Shown here piece after piece: positions 26,913-34,272 of a stretch of 64,000 bases of DNA (its first letter is position 1; each line of letters starts with the position of its first letter). Source of the DNA: CAWHJN01 sp963829705 (GTDB lineage Bacteria; Bacteroidota; Rhodothermia; Rhodothermales; BA12); contig CAWHJN010000005.1 in NCBI GenBank assembly GCA_963829705.1, forward strand, positions 124,001 to 188,000. Reading direction: 5' to 3'. The notes beneath the pieces were generated by a model, which did not search any database, was not told the origin of the DNA, and worked only from the letters and a program-made list of their open reading frames with translations. A program made the position numbers and the translations under genes.

Positions 26913-27431
26913 TTAGCTGCGGCGGCCCAGCGTTTTGTCGGGGAGAGCCGCCGGGGTCGAAGCCGGTTCGTTGGCGGTAGGACGGGCGCGGCCCAGCGTT
27001 TTGTCTGTGTCGGCGGCGGATGCGGGTTGGTCGGCAGGCGATGCCGCCGGAGGCCCGCCCATCTGGCCTTTCATCTGCGCGACGAGCTGGCGGGCGCGGT
27101 CGCGGGCGAGTTCGGCTTCGCGGGCTTCTTCTTCGGCGGCGCGGGCGAGTGCATCCCCGCTGGAGCGGGCCACGCCGTCGGCCGACGAGGCTGCGGAGAC
27201 GTTTTCCTGGGCGATCTCGAAGCGCGCCTCGGCCATCGCCGTCTGCTGCGCGAGCGCGTCCATCGACTCGTCGTACGTCGCGTCCGGTGACATGGCCCCG
27301 GCGATGTTTTCGAGGGCCTGCGCCAGCCGCCCTTTGCGCCCGGCGTCGCGCGCCATGCCCTTGAGTTTCTTCAACTCGCGCAGGTGCGCCTTGTGCTGCT
27401 CTTTGAGCTTGTTGAACTCCTCGGGAGACAT
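26913..27431 (-). CDS. Short PspA-like protein with duplicated TLGR tail
   Basis: The 172-residue helical protein is rich in Ala, Glu and Gln. Its middle (about residues 35-80) aligns by eye with the C-terminal part of the PspA encoded just upstream: QALENIAGAM...YDESMDAL..QTA..EARFE here, against DALEQFEVGG...HDEMITRV.EQTA..EARME in PspA. The N-terminal PspA helices that form the hairpin are missing. The Pro/Ala-rich tail holds DKTLGR twice (about residues 142-147 and 164-169), and PspA ends in the similar GRTLGR. Probably a truncated paralogue or partner of PspA. Function unproven. Confidence 0.65.
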   Translation of the reverse strand: MSPEEFNKLKEQHKAHLRELKKLKGMARDAGRKGRLAQALENIAGAMSPDATYDESMDALAQQTAMAEARFEIAQENVSAASSADGVARSSGDALARAAEEEAREAELARDRARQLVAQMKGQMGGPPAASPADQPASAADTDKTLGRARPTANEPASTPAALPDKTLGRRS

Positions 27432-27432
27432 C

Positions 27433-27470
27433 GGAACGTGGGAAGTGGGAAGGCGGAAGTGGGAACGAGG
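27433..27470. repeat. Purine-rich GTGGGAAG repeat between pspA and its short paralogue
   Basis: Three near-copies of GTGGGAA / GCGGAAGTGGGAA occur in tandem directly upstream of the mini-PspA start. With four GGG/GG runs the G-rich strand could fold into a G-quadruplex, which is inference. Confidence 0.5.
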
Positions 27471-27541
27471 ACACGGAAGCCGAGGGAGACGCGGATGCTA
27501 CGTGCGCTCACCTTCGCGTTCCGAGTTTCGCAGTCCGACGT

Positions 27542-28318
27542 TCATTCCCCGGCGGTGCGCTCGCGGCCCAGCGTGCGGCCGTCGCCGCCGGTGGCGGCGG
27601 GCTCGTCGGGGATCTGGATGGCGGGGCGTTGCGGGGCTTCTTCGGCGGGCTCGTCCATCATGCCCATCTCCATCTTGAACTGCTTGACGACCTCGGCGGC
27701 ACGCATGGCCTCGGCGTCTTCCTCGATGCGCATCGACTGCGTGTCGAACGAGTCGAGCGCCATTTCCATGCGGGCCTCGTTTTTGGCCGTCTGCTCGTTG
27801 ACGCGCGTGATCATCTCGTCGTGCGTCTGGTCGATGCCGCCGACCTCGAACTGTTCGAGTGCGTCGGCGACCTTGCCCTGCCACTTGGCGCGCTCGTGGG
27901 CGCGAAGGGCTTCGCGGGCCTCGTCGATCTTGCGCTCCTTCTCGCGCATGAACGCCTTTTTGACCTGCAACGCCTTGTCGTAGGCCGCCGAGGCGTAGCG
28001 AAGCTGCTCTTTGGACGAGTCGAGCCGGGTGCGGATGCCTTCGAGCTTCATCGCATATTGCTGCGCGATGTCGTCGCGGCTGGCCTGGATGGCGGCCTTG
28101 ACCTTGCTCGTCGTCTCGGCCAGCTCGCGCTCGGCGCGGGCGACTTCTTTTTGCAGCAGGAGCACATTCGCCTTCACGGTGGCGATGTTCTCGTTCATCT
28201 TCGGCACCTGGTCGTTGAGCTCCCGGATGTTCTGCTCGAGGATCAGGCGCGGGTCTTCCATCGCCGAGATGGCTCCCCCAAAAATCGACCGCATGAGGCG
28301 GCTAAAACGTTTCCACAT
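27542..28318 (-). CDS. pspA: PspA/IM30 family membrane-stress protein
   Basis: The 258-residue protein begins MWKRFSRLMRSIFGGAISAM, the amphipathic membrane-binding helix, followed by EDPRLILEQNIRELNDQVPK, a PspA/Vipp1 hallmark, and a long coiled-coil hairpin (to about residue 150). Helices with GKVADALEQFEVGGIDQTHDE and a Pro-rich tail ending GRTLGRERTAGE follow. PspA belongs to the ESCRT-III superfamily and stabilises damaged inner membrane. ATG 28318 is chosen at the conserved helix; the frame continues to 28510 without similarity. It heads a minus-strand run that ends with a dynamin-like GTPase. Confidence 0.9.
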   Translation of the reverse strand: MWKRFSRLMRSIFGGAISAMEDPRLILEQNIRELNDQVPKMNENIATVKANVLLLQKEVARAERELAETTSKVKAAIQASRDDIAQQYAMKLEGIRTRLDSSKEQLRYASAAYDKALQVKKAFMREKERKIDEAREALRAHERAKWQGKVADALEQFEVGGIDQTHDEMITRVNEQTAKNEARMEMALDSFDTQSMRIEEDAEAMRAAEVVKQFKMEMGMMDEPAEEAPQRPAIQIPDEPAATGGDGRTLGRERTAGE

Positions 28319-28345
28319 AGTGTTGCGAGGCGCGGTAAGTCGCGG

Positions 28346-28353
28346 GAAATATA
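28346..28353 (-). promoter_or_regulatory. Candidate -7 box upstream of pspA
   Basis: On the minus strand the sequence reads TATATTTC, one base from the Bacteroidota -7 consensus TAnnTTTG, 27 bases before the pspA start codon. The region is AT-rich against a GC-rich background. No convincing -33 TTG was seen. Confidence 0.4.
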
Positions 28354-28551
28354 AACGTCGGCGGGCTGTAACGGACGAAGGATGGGGAAGATGCAACGTG
28401 GGGTGACTCGTGAAGGGTGACTGGGTTGGGAAGAGGGCAGGAGGCGCAGGACATGCCGTGGCACGCCGGGCGGGGCAAGCTGCTGCACTCCTACGACTCC
28501 GCGTTCTCACCTCCGCCTTCCGCCTTCCGCGTTCCCAGCTTCCCGTAACTC

Positions 28552-28559
28552 CATCTTTG
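28552..28559 (+). promoter_or_regulatory. Candidate -7 box upstream of mscS
   Basis: CATCTTTG followed by CAG is one base from TAnnTTTG and almost identical to the TATCTTTGCAG upstream of the M14 peptidase gene. It lies 53 bases before ATG 28613. It argues against the upstream GTG 28574, which would sit too close to the predicted transcription start. Confidence 0.4.
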
Positions 28560-28612
28560 CAGCACGGAGAGCGGTGTGGCGGTTTACTGTGGGCGGCTCA
28601 TTCCCCGCCCCC

Positions 28613-29641
28613 ATGCCCGCCCTTCCTCAGACCGTTCTCGACACCACCGCCGCTGACCCTGCCTCCGCCGACTCCGTGGTCGTCAACGCCGATCCGGGCA
28701 TCATCATCGCCAAAGTGTCGGAGATGATCGATGGCTTTCTGCGGATGCTGCCCAACATCGTGCTGGCGATTGTCGTCTTCGTGATCTTCGTCTTTATCGC
28801 GAAGGTCGTGCGCAGCGGCATCAAAAAGGCGACGGCGGGGCGCAAAGGTGCCAACGTGGCCCTCGTGCTGGCGAGGCTCGCGGGCATTGTCATTCTGTTT
28901 GTGGGGTTGCTGATCGCCGTCGGCATCGTGTTTCCGAGCGTCGGTGGGGCGCAGCTCATCCAGCTTCTGGGCGTCGGCTCGGTGGCCATCGGCTTCGCCT
29001 TCCGCGACATCGCGCAGAACTTCCTGGCGGGCATCCTCATCCTGCTTCGTCAGCCCTTCCGCTCGGGCGATCAGATCGTCTACAAGGACTTCGAGGGGAC
29101 GGTCGAGAACATCGAGACGCGGGCGACGATGGTGAAGACGTACGACGGCACGCGCGTCATCATCCCCAACGGCGAGATTTACACCAACGCCGTGCGGGTG
29201 AACACCGCGTACGAAAAGCGCCGCAGCGAGTACGTCGTCGGCATCGGCTACGGCGACGACATCCGGCGGGCGCAGCAGATCATGCTCGAAACGGTGAAGG
29301 GCGTCGAGGGGGTGCTCGAAAGCCCCGCGCCCGAGGCGCTGACGGTAAACCTGGGTGAATCGACCATCGACGTCAAGCTGCGCTGGTGGACGGAGCCCGC
29401 GCGCCTCAACGTCGTCACGATTTCGAGCGAGGTGCTCACCTCCGTCAAGCTCGCCCTCGACGACGCGGGCATCGACATGGCGTTTCCGACGCAGGTGGTG
29501 CTGTTCCACGACCAGACGGAAGCCACCGACGGCGACCGGACGAAGCAGCGTGAGGGCTGGCCCGCGGGCCAGAATCCGCCCAGGCCCGGCAACGTGGCGC
29601 ACGCGCTGCGCAACGGGCAGGGTGGAGGGGCGACGGCGTGA
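28613..29641 (+). CDS. Small-conductance mechanosensitive channel, MscS family
   Basis: The 342-residue protein has three transmembrane segments; the third carries the pore signature LGVGSVAIGFAFRDIAQNFLAGILILLRQPFRSGDQI, followed by the beta-domain (VENIETRATMVKTYDGTRVIIPNGEIY) and a C-terminal alpha/beta domain. It releases solutes when membrane tension rises. The ATG at 28613 follows GCCCCC. The last bases overlap the next gene (GTGA), so mscS and the DUF2254 gene form a translationally coupled pair, divergent from pspA. Confidence 0.92.
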   Translation: MPALPQTVLDTTAADPASADSVVVNADPGIIIAKVSEMIDGFLRMLPNIVLAIVVFVIFVFIAKVVRSGIKKATAGRKGANVALVLARLAGIVILFVGLLIAVGIVFPSVGGAQLIQLLGVGSVAIGFAFRDIAQNFLAGILILLRQPFRSGDQIVYKDFEGTVENIETRATMVKTYDGTRVIIPNGEIYTNAVRVNTAYEKRRSEYVVGIGYGDDIRRAQQIMLETVKGVEGVLESPAPEALTVNLGESTIDVKLRWWTEPARLNVVTISSEVLTSVKLALDDAGIDMAFPTQVVLFHDQTEATDGDRTKQREGWPAGQNPPRPGNVAHALRNGQGGGATA

Positions 29642-30999
29642 AACACTTTCTCGGCACCACATGGGAGAATCTGCGGGCCTCGTACTGGTTCGTCCCCTCG
29701 CTGATGGCGCTGGCGGCGAGCGTGCTGGCGTTTGCACTCGTCTACATCGACGGACGCATCGGGGCCAACTGGACGGAAGGGTTTTCGTGGATCTACGCCA
29801 ACAAGCCCGACGGCGCGCGCACGTTTCTCTCGACCATCGCGGGCTCGATGATCACCGTCGCCGGCGTGACGTTCTCGATCACGATTGCGTCGGTGGCCTA
29901 CGCCACGTCGCTGTTCGGGCCGCGCCTCTTGACCAACTTCATGCGCGACCGTGGCAATCAGGTGACGCTGGGGACGTTCATCGCCACGTTTCTCTACTGT
30001 TTGCTCGTGCTGCGGACCATCCGCGCTGCCGACGAGCCGGTGCAGGGGGGCAACGCGCCCGACGTAGTGAGCGCCTTCGTGCCACACCTGGCGATGCTCG
30101 TCGCGCTCCTGCTCGCCGTCGCGTCGGTGGCGGTGCTCATCTACTTTATCCACCACGTGCCCGAGCAGATCCACGCAGGCCGGGTAATCGGGCAGATCGG
30201 GCGCGACCTGGCCGACGGCCTCGAAAAGCTGTTCCCCGAAACCACCGGGACGGCGCGCGAGACGCACGAAAAAGCGGCCGAGCGGCTACGCGACGAGGCC
30301 CTCCCCGTTGCGTCGCAGAAGTCGGGCTACGTGCAGTACGTCGATGCTGATAGGCTCGTCGAGATCGCGCAAGAAATCGACGGCGTCGTGTTCGTCGAAA
30401 CCGGGCCGGGCGATTTCGCGCACGCCTCGCTCCCGGTGGCGAAGGTGTGGAGCAGGAGAGTATTGTCCGACAAGGTCGAAAAGGCGATTCGCAGCGCGTT
30501 CACGCTGGCCCCGATTCGCTCGCCCGGGCAGGACATCCGCTTTTTGGCCGACGAGCTTTCCGAGATCGCGGCCCGGGCGCTGTCGCCGGGCGTCAACGAC
30601 CCGTACACCGCCATGAACTGCCTGGAATGGCTGACGAGCGCCGCCGTCCTGCTCGCCCAGCGCCCGCTGCCATCGGCCTACCGCGCCGACGACTCGGGGC
30701 GCCTCCGCGTGGTCGCCGCCACGATTGACTTTGCACTCTTGCTGCACCGCGCCTTCGACAGCCTGCGCCCGTACGTCGGTGCGGATCGCAACGCCGTGCT
30801 GCACCTCTTCAACCAGTTCAACCGCATCGCGTTTGCCATTACGCGGGCGGAGGACGGCAGGGCGCTGGCCGCGCTGGCCGCGCGGTACGCGACGGAAGCG
30901 CGGCGTCACTTGCACGTGCCCGAAGACGTGCAGATGCTGGATGCGCGCCACGACGCGCTCGTGCGCGCCTTGCGCCTGCGCGAAGCGGTGCCGGTGTAG
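29638..30999 (+). CDS. DUF2254 family membrane protein
   Basis: The 453-residue protein has four predicted helices in its first 170 residues and the DUF2254 core AGSMITVAGVTFSITIASVAYATSLFGPRLLTNFMRDRGNQ split around the second helix. The C-terminal half (from about 185) is soluble, with AARALSPGVNDPYTAMNCLEWL, conserved in the family. Function is unknown, but the gene is coupled to mscS by a 4-base overlap, suggesting a role with the channel or in osmotic response. Start is GTG 29638. Confidence 0.85.
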   Translation: MKHFLGTTWENLRASYWFVPSLMALAASVLAFALVYIDGRIGANWTEGFSWIYANKPDGARTFLSTIAGSMITVAGVTFSITIASVAYATSLFGPRLLTNFMRDRGNQVTLGTFIATFLYCLLVLRTIRAADEPVQGGNAPDVVSAFVPHLAMLVALLLAVASVAVLIYFIHHVPEQIHAGRVIGQIGRDLADGLEKLFPETTGTARETHEKAAERLRDEALPVASQKSGYVQYVDADRLVEIAQEIDGVVFVETGPGDFAHASLPVAKVWSRRVLSDKVEKAIRSAFTLAPIRSPGQDIRFLADELSEIAARALSPGVNDPYTAMNCLEWLTSAAVLLAQRPLPSAYRADDSGRLRVVAATIDFALLLHRAFDSLRPYVGADRNAVLHLFNQFNRIAFAITRAEDGRALAALAARYATEARRHLHVPEDVQMLDARHDALVRALRLREAVPV

Positions 31000-31051
31000 C
31001 GCTTTTCGGTGGGCGTAGATTGCAGCACGATTCCTCCTGCCTCGCCTGCCC

Positions 31052-32317
31052 ATGCTCAACCAGACGCCGCGCGCTCAGGCCCTGCTGCGCCTCGGGCAGC
31101 CGGAGGGGCTGCCGTTTCTCGGCTACGTGGTGCGGCAGATGCTCGACGGCGCGCTGCCCCACACGACGCTGCTGGCCGTCTGCCCCAACTCAGAGGCCGT
31201 CGCCCGTGCCGCGCTGCGAGCCGCATACCGGGTGGATGCGCCCGTGCTCTTCGCCGCCACGCTCAACCAGGTGGACGTCGACGGGGGCTACACGGGCTGG
31301 ACGCCGCAGACGTTCGTGGCATTCGTCGAACAGGAAGCCGCGCGCATCGGCCTCGACGTGCCCATCCTGCCGTGCCTCGACCACGGTGGGCCGTGGCTCA
31401 AAGACGCCCACGCGCAGGCCGGACTGAGCCTCGACGACACGATGGACGCCGTCAGGACGTCGCTCGAAGCGTGCCTCGATGCGGGCTACGCCCTCCTCCA
31501 CCTCGACCCGACGGTGGACCGCACACTGCCTCCGGACGCTTCCATCCCCATCGAGCGGGTCACCGACCGCACGCTCGACCTGTTCGCGCACGCCGAGGCC
31601 TACCGCACCGCCCGCGCCCTGCCGCCCGTGGCCTACGAGGTCGGCACCGAGGAGGTCCACGGCGGACTGGCAGACCTGATGACGTTCGAGCGCTTTCTCG
31701 CGCGGCTCGCCGCCGGTCTGGACGCGATGGGGTTGCAGGGGGCGTGGCCATGCTTTGTCGTGGGCAAGGTGGGCACCGACCTGCACACCACGCACTTCGA
31801 CGCCGACGTGGCGCGCGCACTCACCGGCGTGGCGCGTCGCTACGGCACGCTCGTCAAAGGCCACTACACCGATTACGTCGCCAACCCGGAGGCGTACCCC
31901 CTCAGCGGCATGGGCGCGGCGAACGTCGGGCCCGAGCTGGCCGAGGTCGAGTACGGCGCGCTGCTGGACCTCGTCGCACTCGAACGAGAGATCGGGGAGG
32001 ATTCCGGCTTCGAGCAGGCGCTTTATGCCGCCGTGGACGCCAGCGGGCGGTGGCGCAAGTGGCTCCAGCCCGGTGAAGACGGCGCGGCGCTCGCCGACCT
32101 CGACCCGTCGCGGCGGGCGTGGCTCGTGGCCACCGGCAGCCGCTACGTGTGGACGGACGCACGCGTCCGCGAGGCCCGCGCCGTGCTCTACCACCACCTC
32201 GAAAGCGTGCGCGACGCCGACGCCTACGTGCTGTGGAAGATCGAAACCGCCATCCTGCACTACGCCCACGCCTTTCACCTCGTCGGCCTCAACGCCCGGC
32301 TGCTCGAAAAAGCATAG
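31052..32317 (+). CDS. D-tagatose-bisphosphate aldolase-like protein (GatZ/KbaZ family)
   Basis: The 421-residue TIM-barrel family protein carries the GatZ/KbaZ segments VCPNSEAVARAALRAAYRV, ATLNQVDVDGGYTGWTPQTFVAF, ILPCLDHGGPW and VAYEVGTEEVHGGLAD. In enterics GatZ/KbaZ act as stabilising subunits of tagatose-1,6-bisphosphate aldolase; related stand-alone proteins exist. No GatY/KbaY partner, kinase or isomerase gene is visible here. The next gene is a sodium:solute symporter, hinting at sugar or polyol use. Confidence 0.8.
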   Translation: MLNQTPRAQALLRLGQPEGLPFLGYVVRQMLDGALPHTTLLAVCPNSEAVARAALRAAYRVDAPVLFAATLNQVDVDGGYTGWTPQTFVAFVEQEAARIGLDVPILPCLDHGGPWLKDAHAQAGLSLDDTMDAVRTSLEACLDAGYALLHLDPTVDRTLPPDASIPIERVTDRTLDLFAHAEAYRTARALPPVAYEVGTEEVHGGLADLMTFERFLARLAAGLDAMGLQGAWPCFVVGKVGTDLHTTHFDADVARALTGVARRYGTLVKGHYTDYVANPEAYPLSGMGAANVGPELAEVEYGALLDLVALEREIGEDSGFEQALYAAVDASGRWRKWLQPGEDGAALADLDPSRRAWLVATGSRYVWTDARVREARAVLYHHLESVRDADAYVLWKIETAILHYAHAFHLVGLNARLLEKA

Positions 32318-32374
32318 CGCGATTCTTCGCGCCGCCGAAGTATCATTACGCCCTCTCTTCTCACCCCGCACACC

Positions 32375-34162
32375 ATGTACTTCACGACCCTCGACTGGGC
32401 CATCCTCATCGGCTTTTTCGTGTTCTCGCTCGCCCTCGGCCTGTGGTCGGCGCGGGGCGCGGGATCGGGCTTCTCGGCCTTTTTCCTCGGCGGGCGCAAG
32501 ATGCCGTGGTGGCTGCTGGGCGTCTCGATGGTGGCCACGACGTTCTCGACCGACACGCCCAACCTCGTCGCGGACATCGTCCGCACCAACGGCGTCGTGG
32601 GCAACTGGGTGTGGTGGGCGTTCCTGCTGACGGGAATGTTGACGGTGTTTTTCTACGCCAAGCTGTGGCGGCGCAGCGACGTGCTCACCGACATCGAGTT
32701 TTACGAACTGCGCTACTCGGGTAAAGCCGCCGCCTTCCTGCGCGGCTTCCGGGCCGTGTACCTCGGCGTGTTTTTCAACGTGATGATCATGGCGTCCGTC
32801 ACGCTCGCGGCCATCAAAATCGGCGGCGTGATGATGGGCTGGTCGCCTCTGCAAACCATCGTCATTGCGGCGGGCGTCACGGTGATTTACAGCGCGCTGG
32901 GCGGCTTGACGGGCGTTTTGCTCACCGACCTGTTCCAGTTCGGGCTCGCGATGACCGGCTCTATCGGCGCGGCGGTCTACATCCTCGGGATGCCCGAGAT
33001 CGGCGGCCTCGCGGCCCTCGTCGCCAACCCCGCCGTGCAACCCTACCTGTCGTTCCTGCCCGATTTTAGCACCGTCGGCTGGGAGGTGTTCATGCCCATT
33101 TTCGTGATCCCGCTGGCGGTGCAGTGGTGGTCGGTGTACTACCCCGGTGCCGAGCCCGGCGGCGGCGGCTACATCGTGCAGCGGATGCTGTCGGCCAAGA
33201 GCGAGAAGCACGCCGTCGGCGCGACGCTCTTCTTCAACGTCGCCCACTACGCGCTGCGCCCGTGGCCGTGGATTCTCGTCGCGCTCGCCTCGCTCGTCGT
33301 CTTCCCGGATCTGGCGGCCATCCAGACGCGCTTCCCGCACGTGGCCGAGAGCGTCGTCCGCAACGATCTCGCCTACCCGGCGATGATGACCCTGCTGCCC
33401 GCCGGGCTCATCGGCATCGTCATCACGAGCCTCGCGGCGGCGTACATGTCCACGATGTCCACGCAGGTCAACTGGGGTTCGTCGATCGTCGTCAACGACG
33501 TGTACGTGCGCTTTTTCAAGCCCGAGGCGAGCGAGCGTGAGCAGGTGTGGATGGGCCGGATCTCGACGGTGGTGCTGATGGTGCTCGCGTGCGGACTGGC
33601 CCTCCTGCTCGAAAACGCGCTCCAGGCGTTCAACATCCTGTTGCAGGTGGGCGCGGGGACGGGCCTCTTGCTGCTGCTGCGCTGGTTCTGGTGGCGCATC
33701 AACGCGGCGGCGGAGATCACGGGCATGGTCGTCTCGTTTCTCGTCGCGCTGGTGTTTTTCTTCGCCGGGCGGCTGGGCTTCGAGCCCGCCTTCGGCCTGG
33801 CCGACTGGCACCAGCTCGTCGTCGGCGTGGCGATCACGACGCTCTCGTGGATCGTGGTGATGTTCCTGACGCCGCAGACGAGCGAGGCCACGCTGGAGAA
33901 CTTCTACCGCAAGATCCGCCCCATCGGGCCGGGCTGGGAGCCGGTAAAAGCCCGGATGCCCGAACTGCCTGCCACGCGCCAGACTGACTTCACCGCGTCG
34001 ATGACGAGCTTTCTCGCGGCCATCGTGGGCGTGTATTCGGCGCTCTTCGCCACGGGCTACCTGCTGTACGGGCGGACGGTGCCGGGTGTCGTGTTCGCCC
34101 TCGTGGCGGTCGCCGCCTTCGGCCTCATCGCCCGCCTGTGGTCGCGCCTGTCATTCGAGTAG
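32375..34162 (+). CDS. Sodium:solute symporter family protein
   Basis: The 595-residue protein has about 14 predicted helices and SSS-family features: an N-terminal WAILIGFFVFSLALGLWSAR, GRKMPWWLLGVSMVATTFSTDTPNL (sodium-site helix 1 region) and LTGVLLTDLFQFGLAMTGS. It would import a sugar, polyol or carboxylate with sodium. Substrate cannot be read from sequence, but it lies 57 bases after the GatZ-like gene on the same strand and may serve the same pathway. Confidence 0.88.
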   Translation: MYFTTLDWAILIGFFVFSLALGLWSARGAGSGFSAFFLGGRKMPWWLLGVSMVATTFSTDTPNLVADIVRTNGVVGNWVWWAFLLTGMLTVFFYAKLWRRSDVLTDIEFYELRYSGKAAAFLRGFRAVYLGVFFNVMIMASVTLAAIKIGGVMMGWSPLQTIVIAAGVTVIYSALGGLTGVLLTDLFQFGLAMTGSIGAAVYILGMPEIGGLAALVANPAVQPYLSFLPDFSTVGWEVFMPIFVIPLAVQWWSVYYPGAEPGGGGYIVQRMLSAKSEKHAVGATLFFNVAHYALRPWPWILVALASLVVFPDLAAIQTRFPHVAESVVRNDLAYPAMMTLLPAGLIGIVITSLAAAYMSTMSTQVNWGSSIVVNDVYVRFFKPEASEREQVWMGRISTVVLMVLACGLALLLENALQAFNILLQVGAGTGLLLLLRWFWWRINAAAEITGMVVSFLVALVFFFAGRLGFEPAFGLADWHQLVVGVAITTLSWIVVMFLTPQTSEATLENFYRKIRPIGPGWEPVKARMPELPATRQTDFTASMTSFLAAIVGVYSALFATGYLLYGRTVPGVVFALVAVAAFGLIARLWSRLSFE

Positions 34163-34178
34163 GAGGGAGGACGGTTGG

Positions 34179-34212
34179 CTGGATTGGTTACCCAGTCGGG
34201 TAGCCAATCCAG
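34179..34212. repeat. Inverted repeat between symporter and sigma-54 regulator genes
   Basis: Bases 34179-34193 and 34198-34212 form a 15-bp stem (14 Watson-Crick pairs and one G-T) around a 4-base loop. It sits between convergent genes and could terminate both, but no T-run follows on either side. The TTGGCTGGATTGG core relates it to other TTGG-rich intergenic repeats in the window. Confidence 0.55.
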
Positions 34213-34272
34213 GCGACCAAGCAACAGCAGCCTGCCCCACTTGCGGAGAGCAACGCGAGCGCAACCAACCTC

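Noticed and set aside
27023..27364. Plus-strand frames in the mini-PspA and PspA region
   Set aside because: They overlap the helical minus-strand genes fully and have Arg/Ala shadow composition.
28574..28612. GTG 28574 as start of mscS
   Set aside because: The extra 13 residues are not conserved, and a -7-like box lies only 15 bases before it.
31190..33811. 873-codon open frame on the minus strand
   Set aside because: It is antisense to the aldolase-like and symporter genes, its protein is a low-complexity mix of Arg, His and Val, and no family resemblance is seen; long antisense frames are common in GC-rich DNA.
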